DNA from: RGIG4576 sp964536025
Lineage (GTDB): Bacteria; Bacteroidota; Bacteroidia; Bacteroidales; Muribaculaceae
Assembly: GCA_964536025.1 (NCBI GenBank)
Contig: CAZHXA010000014.1
Coordinates: forward strand, 1 to 50,415
DNA: 50,415 bases
Direction of reading: 5' to 3'
Position 1 is the stretch's first letter. Every line of letters starts with the position of its first letter. The translations under genes were made by a program, and so were the position numbers. The notes beneath the pieces are model-generated. The model was not told the origin of the DNA. It did no database searches and saw only the letters and a list, made by a program, of their open reading frames with translations. Positions 1 to 9,700 of the stretch are shown in pieces.

Positions 1-37
1 GTTTTTTACATAAGTAATAAATGATGTAAAAAAGGTA

Positions 38-961
38 TTATTTTTTTAGCAAATTGGCATTGCGTAATAGCCCATCCAATTTTACGCGACTTATTGCACT
101 TTTGCCGAAAATGCGTTTAAAATCGGTTTTATTCATAGTGGAAATTGTGTCAATTGTAAGTTCATTAAATTCTTTTGATGGTGTGAACTCTGAAATTTTG
201 GAGGGGTGTGCATTTTGATTGTGAGGGCAGGCAAGTTGACATTCATCGCATCCATAGATGCGGTTATTTACAGCTTTTGCAACCCACGATGGTAATTCAC
301 CGCGTCGTTCTATGAGCTGGCACGACAAGCATTTTCGAGCATCAAGAGATTTACCATCACTTAAAGCTCCACCGGGACAAGAATTTACACATTTCATGCA
401 ATCACCACAAGATTCGGTGCATGGTTCATCGGGTTCAAGCTCAAGAGACGTAATAAGTTCTCCAAGGAAAAAGAAAGAGCCCTTGCCCGGAATGATAAGC
501 AGGTTATTGCGTCCTATCATGCCTATTCCGGCTTGTCTTGCCCAATACTTTTCCATGACAGGAGCCGTGTCAACACAAATGCGTGATTCCACACCCCAGT
601 TTTCGAGAATAAAACCGCTCAAAGCATTTAATTTCTCTTTAATCACAATGTGATAATCGAGTCCGTAGGCATAATAAGAGAATTGTGGTGCATTTTTGTC
701 TTGTATGTGTGTAGGGTAGTAGTTTATTGCCGTTGAAATAATGGTTTTTGCACCTGGAAATAATTCGCGAGGGTCGTTTCTCAAGTCTTGATATTTGGTT
801 GCGTATTCCATGCAGTCGTTTTTGCCGTTTTCGAGCCAATCGCGGTATTGTGATATGGCATTATCATTTACCTTGTCAGCTTTGGCAAATCCGCAAACTT
901 CAAACCCCAATTCAAGAGCTTTATTACGTATTAATTCTTTTTTATCGCGATTTTCTTTCAT
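38..961 (-). CDS. queG: Epoxyqueuosine reductase QueG
   Basis: This cytosolic cobalamin-dependent iron-sulfur enzyme catalyses the last step of queuosine synthesis, reducing epoxyqueuosine to queuosine at the wobble base of GUN-anticodon tRNAs. The 307-residue product has the QueG N-terminal domain with the CVDTAP segment (D131, the expected catalytic acid) and a ferredoxin-like part with two cysteine clusters: C185/C188/C191/C195P and C211/C214 with C238/C241/C245P, enough for two [4Fe-4S] centres. The length is slightly short compared with the Escherichia coli protein (about 380), because the C-terminal HEAT-like extension is missing, as is common in Bacteroidota. It lies 8 bases downstream of the polysaccharide deacetylase gene on the same strand, so the two are probably cotranscribed. 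Family assignment is firm. Confidence 0.95.
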   Translation of the reverse strand: MKENRDKKELIRNKALELGFEVCGFAKADKVNDNAISQYRDWLENGKNDCMEYATKYQDLRNDPRELFPGAKTIISTAINYYPTHIQDKNAPQFSYYAYGLDYHIVIKEKLNALSGFILENWGVESRICVDTAPVMEKYWARQAGIGMIGRNNLLIIPGKGSFFFLGELITSLELEPDEPCTESCGDCMKCVNSCPGGALSDGKSLDARKCLSCQLIERRGELPSWVAKAVNNRIYGCDECQLACPHNQNAHPSKISEFTPSKEFNELTIDTISTMNKTDFKRIFGKSAISRVKLDGLLRNANLLKK

Positions 962-969
962 GCCTATAT

Positions 970-1593
970 TTACTCTTCTGGCATTTTTATACGTTCAAAT
1001 GAGTAACCTTTGCTTTTTAACCATTCAATAGCTCGTGGTAGAGCATATTTCATGTTTTTCTCTGCCTTTAGTGAATCATGAAATACGATTATTGACCCTT
1101 TTCGTGCATATCGTTTTACGTTGTTCAAAACTTGTTCTCCAGTGAGTTTGCAGTTGTAATCGCGAGAAATCACATCATACATTACAATTGTGAAGTGTTC
1201 GCGTAAGATACTTGCCTGTTTCCATCTCAAAAGACCGTGAGGAGGTCTGAAAAGTGGTGATTTTATAAATTTATGTGCTTGTAGTACATTTCGCAAATAT
1301 CGGTGAGATGTAACTTTCATTCCTTGCAGATGGTTCATCGTGTGATTGCCTACACTGTGTCCTCTCCGTATTATTTCCACAAATATTTCAGGATTGCGTT
1401 TTACATTGTCTCCTACGCAGAAAAAAGTAGCTTTTACGCCGTATCGGTCAAGCGTATCAAGTACCCAAGGTGTTATTTCGGGAATTGGTCCGTCGTCGAA
1501 GGTGAGATATACGCTTTTTTGTTTCTTGTGTATTCTCCACACACATTCGGGAAATAGAAAACGGTATAAAAGTGGCGGTTGCTCTATAAACAT
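970..1593 (-). CDS. Polysaccharide deacetylase family protein (NodB domain)
   Basis: The 207-residue protein is a NodB-homology (carbohydrate esterase 4) deacetylase. The motifs are present in order: TFDDGP at residues 31-36 (catalytic base and metal Asp D33/D34), HTMNH at 84-88 (metal ligands H84 and H88) and RPPHG at 116-120. Such enzymes remove N- or O-acetyl groups from peptidoglycan or other polysaccharides using a divalent metal. I see no clear signal peptide, only a moderately hydrophobic N-terminus (LLYRFLFPECVW), so localisation is uncertain. It is the first gene of a probable two-gene unit with queG, which follows after 8 bases. The substrate cannot be read from the sequence. Confidence 0.9.
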   Translation of the reverse strand: MFIEQPPLLYRFLFPECVWRIHKKQKSVYLTFDDGPIPEITPWVLDTLDRYGVKATFFCVGDNVKRNPEIFVEIIRRGHSVGNHTMNHLQGMKVTSHRYLRNVLQAHKFIKSPLFRPPHGLLRWKQASILREHFTIVMYDVISRDYNCKLTGEQVLNNVKRYARKGSIIVFHDSLKAEKNMKYALPRAIEWLKSKGYSFERIKMPEE

Positions 1594-1607
1594 GATAGGA
1601 TAATATT

Positions 1608-1648
1608 AACCCCTCAGTAGCATTATTATGGAGCAACTGAGGGGTGTT
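1608..1648 (-). terminator. Hairpin downstream of the DUF2723 gene
   Basis: The inverted repeat ACCCCTCAGT (1609-1618) / ACTGAGGGGT (1636-1645), extended by a GC/GC pair inside, lies in the 69-base gap after the DUF2723 stop codon. On the minus strand it is followed by an A/T-rich stretch rather than a clean T-run, so it may act as a weak terminator or an mRNA 3'-end stabiliser. Confidence 0.55.
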
Positions 1649-1662
1649 GTTGAAAATCTGGC

Positions 1663-4600
1663 TTAGGCGTTCTTTTTGCTTTCAGCCATTTTTGTTAATC
1701 GGTCGATATTAACCCCTAAAGCTTCAATTTGTTTAAGAACTTCTTCGGTTTTCTTTTTATCGGCAATTTCTCCAAGAGTCTTGAGATAACTGAAGAACAT
1801 TGTACGGTCGATATACATATCATAAGAATTTAATCTGTAGTAATCGGATACACTAAGAGATTGATAGAATCTTATGTATTCGGCATATTTCAAGATTTCG
1901 TTTATTATGATGTCTTCGGCTTTTTTCAAGTCTTTGGGGTTGCCTGTTTCATCGGCAAGAATTGCATATCTGTTAGCAAGTTCTTCACCCATGTTCAAAG
2001 AATATGGACAAGCTTTTTCGGGCAATTTTGTTACAATAAGGTCTAAGACGTTTCTTGCTTTGGTGTAACGGTCGTCCATGAATGCTTTCTTTTCGGCATA
2101 TTCGGTTGAGGTGGAGTCGGCACGTTCGAGTTCAAAAGACGTTGTGTAGCCTTCTTGTATGAATGTAGTTGCAAGATCCAAAAGCGAAGTGCGTAAAGAT
2201 GTTACCATGCGTCTCACGGTTTCATCGAGATAAAGAGAACCCGGTTCTGCTTTATCAAGACCACCCCAAGAAAATTCGGTGGTTACATTCTTGTACATTT
2301 TGTCGGTATTAACACCTGAATCGCCGTTTCTGTTGTATGTAACCGGAGTTACTTGGTAAGCCATACCGGTATTGAGCATATAAGGAGTTAGACCGAGATA
2401 ATATTTATCCGGAACAGTCATTGCAAAGTAAACAGGGCGTTTCCATCCATCGGCAATACTTGATGCAATTATATCAAGGGACATTGTTTTGCTTGAGGTC
2501 ATTGCACCTTCGCCGGCAGTGTATTTCTCTGCAAGCATGTTCATGATAATATTATTGTTTACATAATCCTTGTAGCGTTCAGGAACAACGTTTTGCTTGA
2601 TAGCTTCTTCAGCGTTTACAGGGATGTACATTACCGGGTATTTAAATTCATATAGGTTATATGAACTATTTAATGCTTTATCGCTGTAAAAATGCTCGAT
2701 TGAATTAACAGCCGGAACCGGAAGTGTGTCAGGACTGATGAAATATCCGAATTGTCGTTTGTCGTAGGCAAACGTTTCACCATCGGCATGCATAGGAAGA
2801 GGTTCCGATTCGTATGCAGCACGACGCATTTGGTTGATATACCAATCGGTTGATAAGTAGCTTAAGTTTACCACACGCACATCGGTGCGATAGCCTTCAA
2901 CTTCTTGTGCATACCATAGTGGGAATGTGTCGTTGTCGCCATTGGTGAAGATGATTCCATTTTTATCAACACTCGCTAAGTAGTTTTTACCGAAATCGCG
3001 AGCACAATAGCGTCCTGAGCGGTCATGGTCGTCCCATGTTTGGCTTACCATTTGTAATGGAATCAAAAGACCTATTACAGCAGCGATGCTTGCAGCGATA
3101 AGGCTCTTTTTGCCATCAAGTTCCACTTTGGCAGTTTTGTTTAGTTTGTTTAAAGTGTAAATAATCAGTTTCCATAAACCGGCAACACCCATACCTACCC
3201 AAATAGCAAATGCGTAGAATGAACCGGCAAATGCATAGTCACGTTCACGAGGCTGGTTAGGTGTTTGGTTAAGGTAAATGACAATTGCAATACCTGTCAT
3301 GAAGAACAAAAAGAATATCACCCAAAATTGTTCTATTCCTCGCTTATCGGCATAAGCCTGCCATAGAAGCCCTATTATACCGAATATTAAAGGTAACATA
3401 TAAAAGACGTTGTGTCCTTTGTTGCCTGTTGTCAGGTCGGAAGGCATGAGGCTTTGGTCTCCCAAACGTAGATTATCGATAAACGTAATACCGCTAATCC
3501 AGTTACCTTGAGTTATTTCTCCGTTTCCTTGTATATCATTTTGACGACCGGCAAAGTTCCACATGAAATAACGCCAATACATATAGCTTAACTGATAATC
3601 AAGGAAGAATTGAAGATTTTCAAGGAATGTGGGTTTGATTTTAGTCTCCATTCCGTAAGGGTTCCCATTGTAATCATATTGTGAAGTAGCGTTTACCGCT
3701 TTACCTTTTAAACCTACCCATTCTTTATACTGTGCGGCATGTTTTCCACTGTACATGCGAGGGAATAGCATATCCAATTCCGGATTCATCTTATAGGTTT
3801 TAGATTTACCTATAGCACGATATCTGTCTGGGTCGGAAGGATTGCTTTTTACTTCTTTTGTGTAAAGAGTTTTTCCTTCGCTCACAATCGGCTTTAATAC
3901 ACCTGAAGCATTGGCTTTGTAAACTACATCCGAATTGAATGTTTGACCGTATAGCAACGGACGGTCGCCATATTGTTCACGGTTCAAGTAGCTTGAAAGG
4001 GCAAACACGTTGTCGGGTGAGTTTTGGTCCATAGGAGTTTGTGCATTTGAGCGAATCAAAATTACTGCATAAGAAGAATATCCTATGAAAATAACGAAAA
4101 TGCTCATTGCTGTGATGGTGAACCAGCGTACAGGTATTTTTTTGCAGAATTTCCACAAGTATATAAATAATGCTGCGGTAAGAACAAGTGGTAATAATGC
4201 TCCGTCTCCTATGAGTAGCATTCCTGAGAATAAAACAGTACAAAAGAAAGATACTTTAATGCGTGTTGCACTTTGTTGTTTATATAATTCATAAATACAC
4301 CAAGAGAAGATAGCAACATCAAGAATTGCATAAAACAAAACTCCGGTATTGAAAGATGCTCCAAATGTATTAACAAATAGCAATTCAAACCATTGTCCCA
4401 TTTCCACAAATCCGGGAACCAATCCGTAAAGAATAAATACGATGATTGCAAATGATACCAACAATGCAATTAAAGACCCTTTTACTGATGTGTTACTGAA
4501 TTTCTTGTAATAATATACAAGAACAATTGCAGGGATACAAAGCAAGTTTAATAAGTGTACGGCAACCGAAACGCCTATTACATAGGCAATTAAGATTAGG

Positions 4601-5136
4601 TAGCGGTCGCTGTGAGCTTCGTCGGCGTGGTCTTCCCATTTTAAGATGAGCCAAAACACTAAAGCTGTACAGAACGAAGAAAAGGCGTACACTTCGGCTT
4701 CTACTGCCGAAAACCAGAACGTGTCGCTCCATGTGTATACAAGAGAACCACACACACCACTACCGAAAATTAATAGCATCTGGGTGAGTGACATGGAATT
4801 TTCTTTACCGTCGGTTACTAAGATTTTTCGCACCAAGTGGGTAATAGTCCAGAATAAAAGGAGTATGGTACCTGCACTGAGTAATGCACTCATTGCGTTC
4901 ACAGCCAAAGCTGCTTTTGTTAAATCATTACCCACGAAATTTATCATAAATCGTGCGGCGAGAATGAATATGGGGTTGCCCGGTGGGTGACCTACTTCAA
5001 GTTTGCAACCTTGTGAGATGAATTCACCACAATCCCAAAAACTTGCGGTTGGCTCAAGAGTAAGCATATAAGTGACAGCAGCCACTACAAACATGACCCA
5101 ACCGAGTGTTGTGTTAATTACGTTGTATTTTCTCAT
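1663..5136 (-). CDS. DUF2723 multispanning membrane protein (TMEM260/GT-C-like)
   Basis: The 1157-residue protein belongs to the DUF2723 family, typical of Bacteroidota and related to eukaryotic TMEM260 protein O-mannosyltransferases. The N-terminus has a first membrane segment followed by the family signature FWDCGEFI...GHPPGNP (about residues 33-55), whose acidic residues correspond to the active-site region of GT-C glycosyltransferases. About a dozen further membrane segments fill the first two thirds. The last 450 residues are hydrophilic, with helical repeats at the C-terminus, and probably periplasmic. The likely role, by family, is transfer of a lipid-linked sugar to secreted proteins; this is inference. 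It is monocistronic, divergent from the histidine kinase gene, with a -7 box and a palindrome in the shared promoter region. Confidence 0.88.
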   Translation of the reverse strand: MRKYNVINTTLGWVMFVVAAVTYMLTLEPTASFWDCGEFISQGCKLEVGHPPGNPIFILAARFMINFVGNDLTKAALAVNAMSALLSAGTILLLFWTITHLVRKILVTDGKENSMSLTQMLLIFGSGVCGSLVYTWSDTFWFSAVEAEVYAFSSFCTALVFWLILKWEDHADEAHSDRYLILIAYVIGVSVAVHLLNLLCIPAIVLVYYYKKFSNTSVKGSLIALLVSFAIIVFILYGLVPGFVEMGQWFELLFVNTFGASFNTGVLFYAILDVAIFSWCIYELYKQQSATRIKVSFFCTVLFSGMLLIGDGALLPLVLTAALFIYLWKFCKKIPVRWFTITAMSIFVIFIGYSSYAVILIRSNAQTPMDQNSPDNVFALSSYLNREQYGDRPLLYGQTFNSDVVYKANASGVLKPIVSEGKTLYTKEVKSNPSDPDRYRAIGKSKTYKMNPELDMLFPRMYSGKHAAQYKEWVGLKGKAVNATSQYDYNGNPYGMETKIKPTFLENLQFFLDYQLSYMYWRYFMWNFAGRQNDIQGNGEITQGNWISGITFIDNLRLGDQSLMPSDLTTGNKGHNVFYMLPLIFGIIGLLWQAYADKRGIEQFWVIFFLFFMTGIAIVIYLNQTPNQPRERDYAFAGSFYAFAIWVGMGVAGLWKLIIYTLNKLNKTAKVELDGKKSLIAASIAAVIGLLIPLQMVSQTWDDHDRSGRYCARDFGKNYLASVDKNGIIFTNGDNDTFPLWYAQEVEGYRTDVRVVNLSYLSTDWYINQMRRAAYESEPLPMHADGETFAYDKRQFGYFISPDTLPVPAVNSIEHFYSDKALNSSYNLYEFKYPVMYIPVNAEEAIKQNVVPERYKDYVNNNIIMNMLAEKYTAGEGAMTSSKTMSLDIIASSIADGWKRPVYFAMTVPDKYYLGLTPYMLNTGMAYQVTPVTYNRNGDSGVNTDKMYKNVTTEFSWGGLDKAEPGSLYLDETVRRMVTSLRTSLLDLATTFIQEGYTTSFELERADSTSTEYAEKKAFMDDRYTKARNVLDLIVTKLPEKACPYSLNMGEELANRYAILADETGNPKDLKKAEDIIINEILKYAEYIRFYQSLSVSDYYRLNSYDMYIDRTMFFSYLKTLGEIADKKKTEEVLKQIEALGVNIDRLTKMAESKKNA

Positions 5137-5189
5137 CCTATTGAGACTTATATTAATAATTATATTGTTTTCAATATATATTCAATAAG

Positions 5190-5197
5190 CAAAGATA
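5190..5197 (-). promoter_or_regulatory. Probable -7 box for the DUF2723 gene
   Basis: Read on the minus strand this is TATCTTTG, a perfect match to the Bacteroidota -7 consensus TAnnTTTG, about 54 bases upstream of the start codon. A good -33 TTTG at the usual distance is not visible; that place is occupied by the palindrome at 5204-5222. Confidence 0.5.
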
Positions 5198-5203
5198 ATA
5201 CAA

Positions 5204-5222
5204 CGCAGTTAATTAAACTGCG
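5204..5222. promoter_or_regulatory. Palindrome between divergent promoters, candidate operator
   Basis: CGCAGTT-AATTA-AACTGCG is an inverted repeat with two perfect 7-base arms and a 5-base centre. It lies between the -7 box of the DUF2723 gene and the -33 box of the histidine kinase gene, where a bound regulator would touch both promoters. It has no T-run, so it is unlikely to be a terminator. Confidence 0.5.
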
Positions 5223-5227
5223 ATTTT

Positions 5228-5259
5228 TTTGAAAAATAACACAATGTTATGTATTTTTG
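5228..5259 (+). promoter_or_regulatory. Promoter of the histidine kinase gene
   Basis: TTTG at 5228-5231 and TATTTTTG at 5252-5259 are separated by 20 bases and match the Bacteroidota -33/-7 pattern. Transcription would start near 5266, leaving a leader of about 23 bases before the ATG at 5289. Confidence 0.7.
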
Positions 5260-5288
5260 TGAGTTAGAATAAGTGAAAAACTTTATTA

Positions 5289-6497
5289 ATGGCTTTTTAC
5301 GATATATATCATTCTCGACGTGTTTGGAAATGGGGACTTGTAACGATTTCGATTGTCCTTGTTGTTAATTTCCTCTTCTTTTCCAATAATTTGGTTAAAG
5401 ATTTGTCTAAGCAGGAGCGTAATCGCATGCAGATATGGGCCGATGCAACAAAAGAACTTGCATCAATGTCGATAGCTTCCGATTCTGCTTCGGTAGCCAA
5501 TGTGAATTTTCTTTTGGGTATTATCGAAGCCAATGATAATATTCCTGTTCTTCTTGTGGATGAGGATGATGATATTTTGTTACATCGCAATTTTTCTCTT
5601 CCTGAGCCAGCCGAAGCTTTTGGTTTTTATGCTTTATCACCCGAAAATGAAAGTTTTCTTGTCGAAAAATTAAAATCATTAAAAAATACCTCCAATCATA
5701 TTGATATAATACTTGATGATGATATAGTTCAACATCTTTATTATGAGGATTCTACGCTGTTAAGGCGTTTGCAAATTTATCCCTATGTGCTTTTAGGCGT
5801 ATTGGCAGTCTTTATTCTCGTTGTTTATTTTGCACTTATAAGCATAAAAAAAGCGGAACAGAACAAAGTGTGGGTGGGGCTTTCAAAGGAAACCGCCCAT
5901 CAACTAGGAACACCTATTTCGTCGTTGATGGCATGGATGCAAATGCTTGAAACAACCGACCTTGACAGTTCTGTAGTGTCGGACATGAACAAAGATGTAA
6001 ACCGTTTGTCGGTTATTGCCGATCGTTTTTCAAAAATAGGGTCTAAACCAGAAATGGAACTTGCTTTCATAAATGAATCGGTTGTGAATAGTTTGGAATA
6101 TATGAAAACCCGTATCTCCAAGCGTGTTAATCTTACAATACACACAGGAAATGAAGAGTGTGGCGTGCTTTTGTGTATGTCGCTTTTTGAATGGGTTATG
6201 GAAAACCTTACCAAAAATGCCGTTGATGCCATGCAAGGAGAAGGTGCAATTGATGTGACTGTTTCAAGTAGTCGTAATATGGTGTTTATTGATGTTAAGG
6301 ATACCGGTAAAGGTATAGCACGAAAAAATTTTGATACTGTTTTTAATCCGGGTTATACAACCAAAAAACGAGGCTGGGGATTGGGTTTAACGCTTGTGAA
6401 GCGTATAATAGAAGAGTATCATGGAGGCAGAATTTATGTGAAAGAGTCTGAACTGGAACATGGAACGACATTCCGTATCGAATTACCTCGAAAATGA
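5289..6497 (+). CDS. Sensor histidine kinase (orphan)
   Basis: This 402-residue inner-membrane sensor kinase has two membrane segments (about residues 15-34 and 164-186) enclosing a periplasmic sensor domain of about 130 residues that I do not recognise. The cytoplasmic part holds an H-box ETAHQLGTPISSL with the phospho-accepting H204, an N-box ENLTKNAVDAM, a G1 box DTGKGI and a G2 box GWGLGLTLVKRI. The residue after the histidine is Gln, not the usual Glu/Asp; HQLGTP is a subfamily variant found in Bacteroidota kinases. There is no HAMP or PAS domain. No response regulator gene is adjacent, so its partner must be elsewhere. It has its own promoter and is divergent from the DUF2723 gene. Confidence 0.93.
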   Translation: MAFYDIYHSRRVWKWGLVTISIVLVVNFLFFSNNLVKDLSKQERNRMQIWADATKELASMSIASDSASVANVNFLLGIIEANDNIPVLLVDEDDDILLHRNFSLPEPAEAFGFYALSPENESFLVEKLKSLKNTSNHIDIILDDDIVQHLYYEDSTLLRRLQIYPYVLLGVLAVFILVVYFALISIKKAEQNKVWVGLSKETAHQLGTPISSLMAWMQMLETTDLDSSVVSDMNKDVNRLSVIADRFSKIGSKPEMELAFINESVVNSLEYMKTRISKRVNLTIHTGNEECGVLLCMSLFEWVMENLTKNAVDAMQGEGAIDVTVSSSRNMVFIDVKDTGKGIARKNFDTVFNPGYTTKKRGWGLGLTLVKRIIEEYHGGRIYVKESELEHGTTFRIELPRK

Positions 6498-6710
6498 CCT
6501 TAAAAATTTCGGATTGTAAAAAAATAGACCTTAAAAGTTGTTTTTTAAAGCAAAAACTTCAAAAAATCGGTAAAATTAGTTAATTTAGCAGATTGAAAAG
6601 AGTGATTCGTGATTTTGCTCGAAATCATATTGTTAAGTCGGTGCAAAGGGAAGCCGATTTGAGAGATAAAACAATTAAAATTAACTATAATATTAACTAA
6701 TTCATCGATT
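6498..6710 (+). promoter_or_regulatory. Upstream region and leader of the subtilase gene
   Basis: This 213-base gap holds a direct repeat GACCTTAAAA (6496-6505 and 6527-6536, 31 bases apart), a weak -7-like TAATTTAG at 6581-6588 without a clear -33, and two possible leader hairpins: TGATTT/AAATCA (6610-6615/6622-6627) and AAGTCGG/CCGATTT (6635-6641/6654-6660, one G-U pair). The last 50 bases before the ATG are A/T-rich and unstructured. The promoter call is tentative. Confidence 0.35.
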
Positions 6711-9700
6711 ATGCAAAAATTAGCATTAAGATTGTTATTGCTTCTCATGGTAGCTGTGAGCAGCAATGTTTTTGCTTATGCCGGTGACGTGACTCCTAAA
6801 AAAGGTGTTATTCGCGTGAAATTGCAACCTGAAGTTGCTCTTCAAGTGGGTGCCACACCTAAGTCTCTTTCTTCGGGAGGACTAAAAACAGGAGTTAAGC
6901 CTCTTGATGCCTCTGCAAAGGCCATCAAGGCTATCGGTATTCGCAGGGTGTTCCCTAAAGCACCCAAGTATGAAGCTCGAATGGCGAAATACGGTCTTGA
7001 CCGTTGGTATGAAATCACATTCGACGAAAACGTTTCAACTGCTGAAGCAATAAGCACGCTTAAAAAGACAGCAGGTGTTCAAAACGTTCATGGTATAGTT
7101 CCTATGGAACTTAAAGAAAAAGCCACTTTCCGTAAAGTGACATCAGAGCCTAAGGCGTCAACAACAGCAATGCCGTTTAATGACCCTCGTCTTTCGTCTC
7201 AATGGCACTATCACAACGACGGAAGTAACCCTCAAAGTAAAGCCGGTGCTGATATCAACTTGTTTGAAGCATGGAAAACAACAACCGGTAATAGTAAGGT
7301 TACTGTGGCTATCATTGACGGTGGTATCGATTTAAGCCACGAAGACCTTGCTGCAAATGTGGCAGTTAATGAGCTTGAATTGAATGGTAAAGAAGGCGTT
7401 GATGATGATGGAAACGGTTATATCGACGATGTTTATGGCTGGAACTTCTGTACCAATTCAGCAGTGATTTATCCACATGACCATGGTACACACGTAGCAG
7501 GTACTGTTGCGGCTGTAAACAATAACGGTAAAGGTGTAGCCGGTGTAGCCGGTGGTGATGGTACTCCTAACAGTGGTGTTAAATTGTTGTCAGTTCAAGT
7601 ATTTGATTCACGTTCAGGTTCCGGTGATGCCGACTTTGCCGCTGCTATCGTTTATGCAGCCAATAGTGGAGCAACAATTGCACAATGTTCTTGGGGTTGG
7701 GCAAGTGAAGGCTATTGTGAACAATCGGTGCTTGATGCTATCGATTATTTCACCGAATCTGCTCATAGCGACAACATGACCGGTGGTTTGTGTATCTTTG
7801 CCGCAGGTAATGAAGGTATGACAGGTAACTGGTATCCCGGATGTTATGATAAAGTTCTTTCAGTAGCATCAATGTGTGATGACATGACACCTGCAAGCTA
7901 TTCTAACTATGGAGAATGGGTTGATGTAATTGCTCCGGGTGGTTTTATGAGCTATGGTGATGCTCATGGAGTATTGAGTACTCTTCCCGGTGATTCTTAT
8001 GGATTTAGCGAAGGTACTTCAATGGCGACTCCTCACGTTTCGGGTATAGCTGCTCTTGTGCTATCAAAATTTGGTAAACAAACTATGACCAATGAAGTGT
8101 TGCGTCAACAAATAGTTACTTCGGTAAACGACTTGTATACATTAAATCCTAATGCGAAAGGGTTATATGGTTCAGGTTATGTTGATGCAGCCAAAGCTCT
8201 TGTTATGGGTGATGGTACAGCTCCGGAAGCTGTTACTTCATTTACTGCAAGTCCTGCACAAGATAATGTAACAATAGAATGGATAATTCCTGCATCAAGT
8301 GATAATAACGTAAATAATCACATATTGTATTACAGTACAAATGCATTTGATGCCAATTCAGATTTAACCAAAGTTTCAAGAGTGGTTATTGATACTAAAT
8401 TCTATTCTTCAGGCGATAAAGCTACTTATGAATTGAACGGATTGAAATCACTTACCACTTATTATTTGGCACTTAAGGCAGTAGACCGTTGGGGTAATGC
8501 TTCTGCTCTTTCTCCTGTGGTTGAAATTAAGACTAATGAAGGTCCTAAGATGACTGTTGACAAGACTTATCTTGAAATGCAACAAACTCCATCTTCATTA
8601 ATCGCAAGTGCTTCATTTAATATAGGAAACGAACAAGATGGTTTATTGAAGTGGAATGGACTTAAAAAGACTGTAAGTTCCAATATTGCAACTTATTCAA
8701 AGAATAACAATAAGCCTTTGTTGCCTAATGTTGTTTCTTTCAAAGGAAATCTTTCAGGTAAAAAAATGGTTACACACAGTGTTGTGAAAACCGACGAATT
8801 TGTACAATCAGATTATCCTAAAGAATTAAAATATTTTACTGAGCTTAGTGCAAGTATCGGTGAAAATGATAAATCGTTGCCTAACTCTGCAGCACAATGG
8901 TTCTATGTAGATCCTACTCTTTATCCTGATGGTTTCAACTTGACAGCTGTTAAGATGAGATCATATTATGGACAAAATCCTACAGTGCAAATTTATGCAG
9001 GTCCGGTTTTGACAGCATCTAAACTTTCTCAAGAAATAGTTCCGTCTAACTTCTATGTGGATATGCCAGTTAAATTAAAGGAACAAATGTATTTTGCTCC
9101 GGGTGAATCATTCTGGGTAGTATTCCATTTCCCTGTTGAGGGTAATGAAGAGTATTTTCCATTGGCAATGGGTACTCTTGAAGACAACTTTTATGCTACA
9201 TACAGTTATATGAGTAATGACTTGGGTAAAACATGGGTAGTTCTTGCGAATGCTCTTAAAGGTTCTACTTTTGAAGGAGTAAGTGAAAGTCAAGGTTGGG
9301 CTATTACAGCAATGAGCCAAAACCCTGATTGGAGTTCAATGCTTACTCTTAATCCAACAGAAGGACTTGTTAAGAAAGGTGAGACTCAAGAAGTAACCAT
9401 TACAAGCGATGGCCAACCATTGTGTAACGGTACTTACAACTTTAAGCTATCATTCAATACAAACGAATCGGAAGCAAATGCTATTTCAATTCCGGTAACA
9501 TTTGAAGTTTCAGGTCATGGACCTAAAATGAAGGCTTCAAAGGTGGTTGATTTTGGTTCTCTTCTTGTAGGACAAGAAAAAACGCTTTCCGTAGAAGTTT
9601 ATAATGAAGGTTATGGTGTGTTTGGAAATTTTGGTTTCATAAGTGGTTCTGATATTGTGTGCAGTTCTGAAAACTTTGAAGCTCCTTCTTATGTTTCAGG

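Noticed and set aside
2..33. Inverted repeat TTTTTTACAT / ATGTAAAAAA downstream of queG
   Set aside because: The stem is almost entirely A-T and neither strand has a T-run after it, so it does not qualify as a terminator, and such repeats are common by chance in A/T-rich gaps.
258..653. Long antisense frame opposite queG
   Set aside because: It lies in the shadow of a confidently assigned gene, has no domain-like pattern and no promoter. The same reasoning applies to other antisense frames such as 4646-4990 and 43493-43879.
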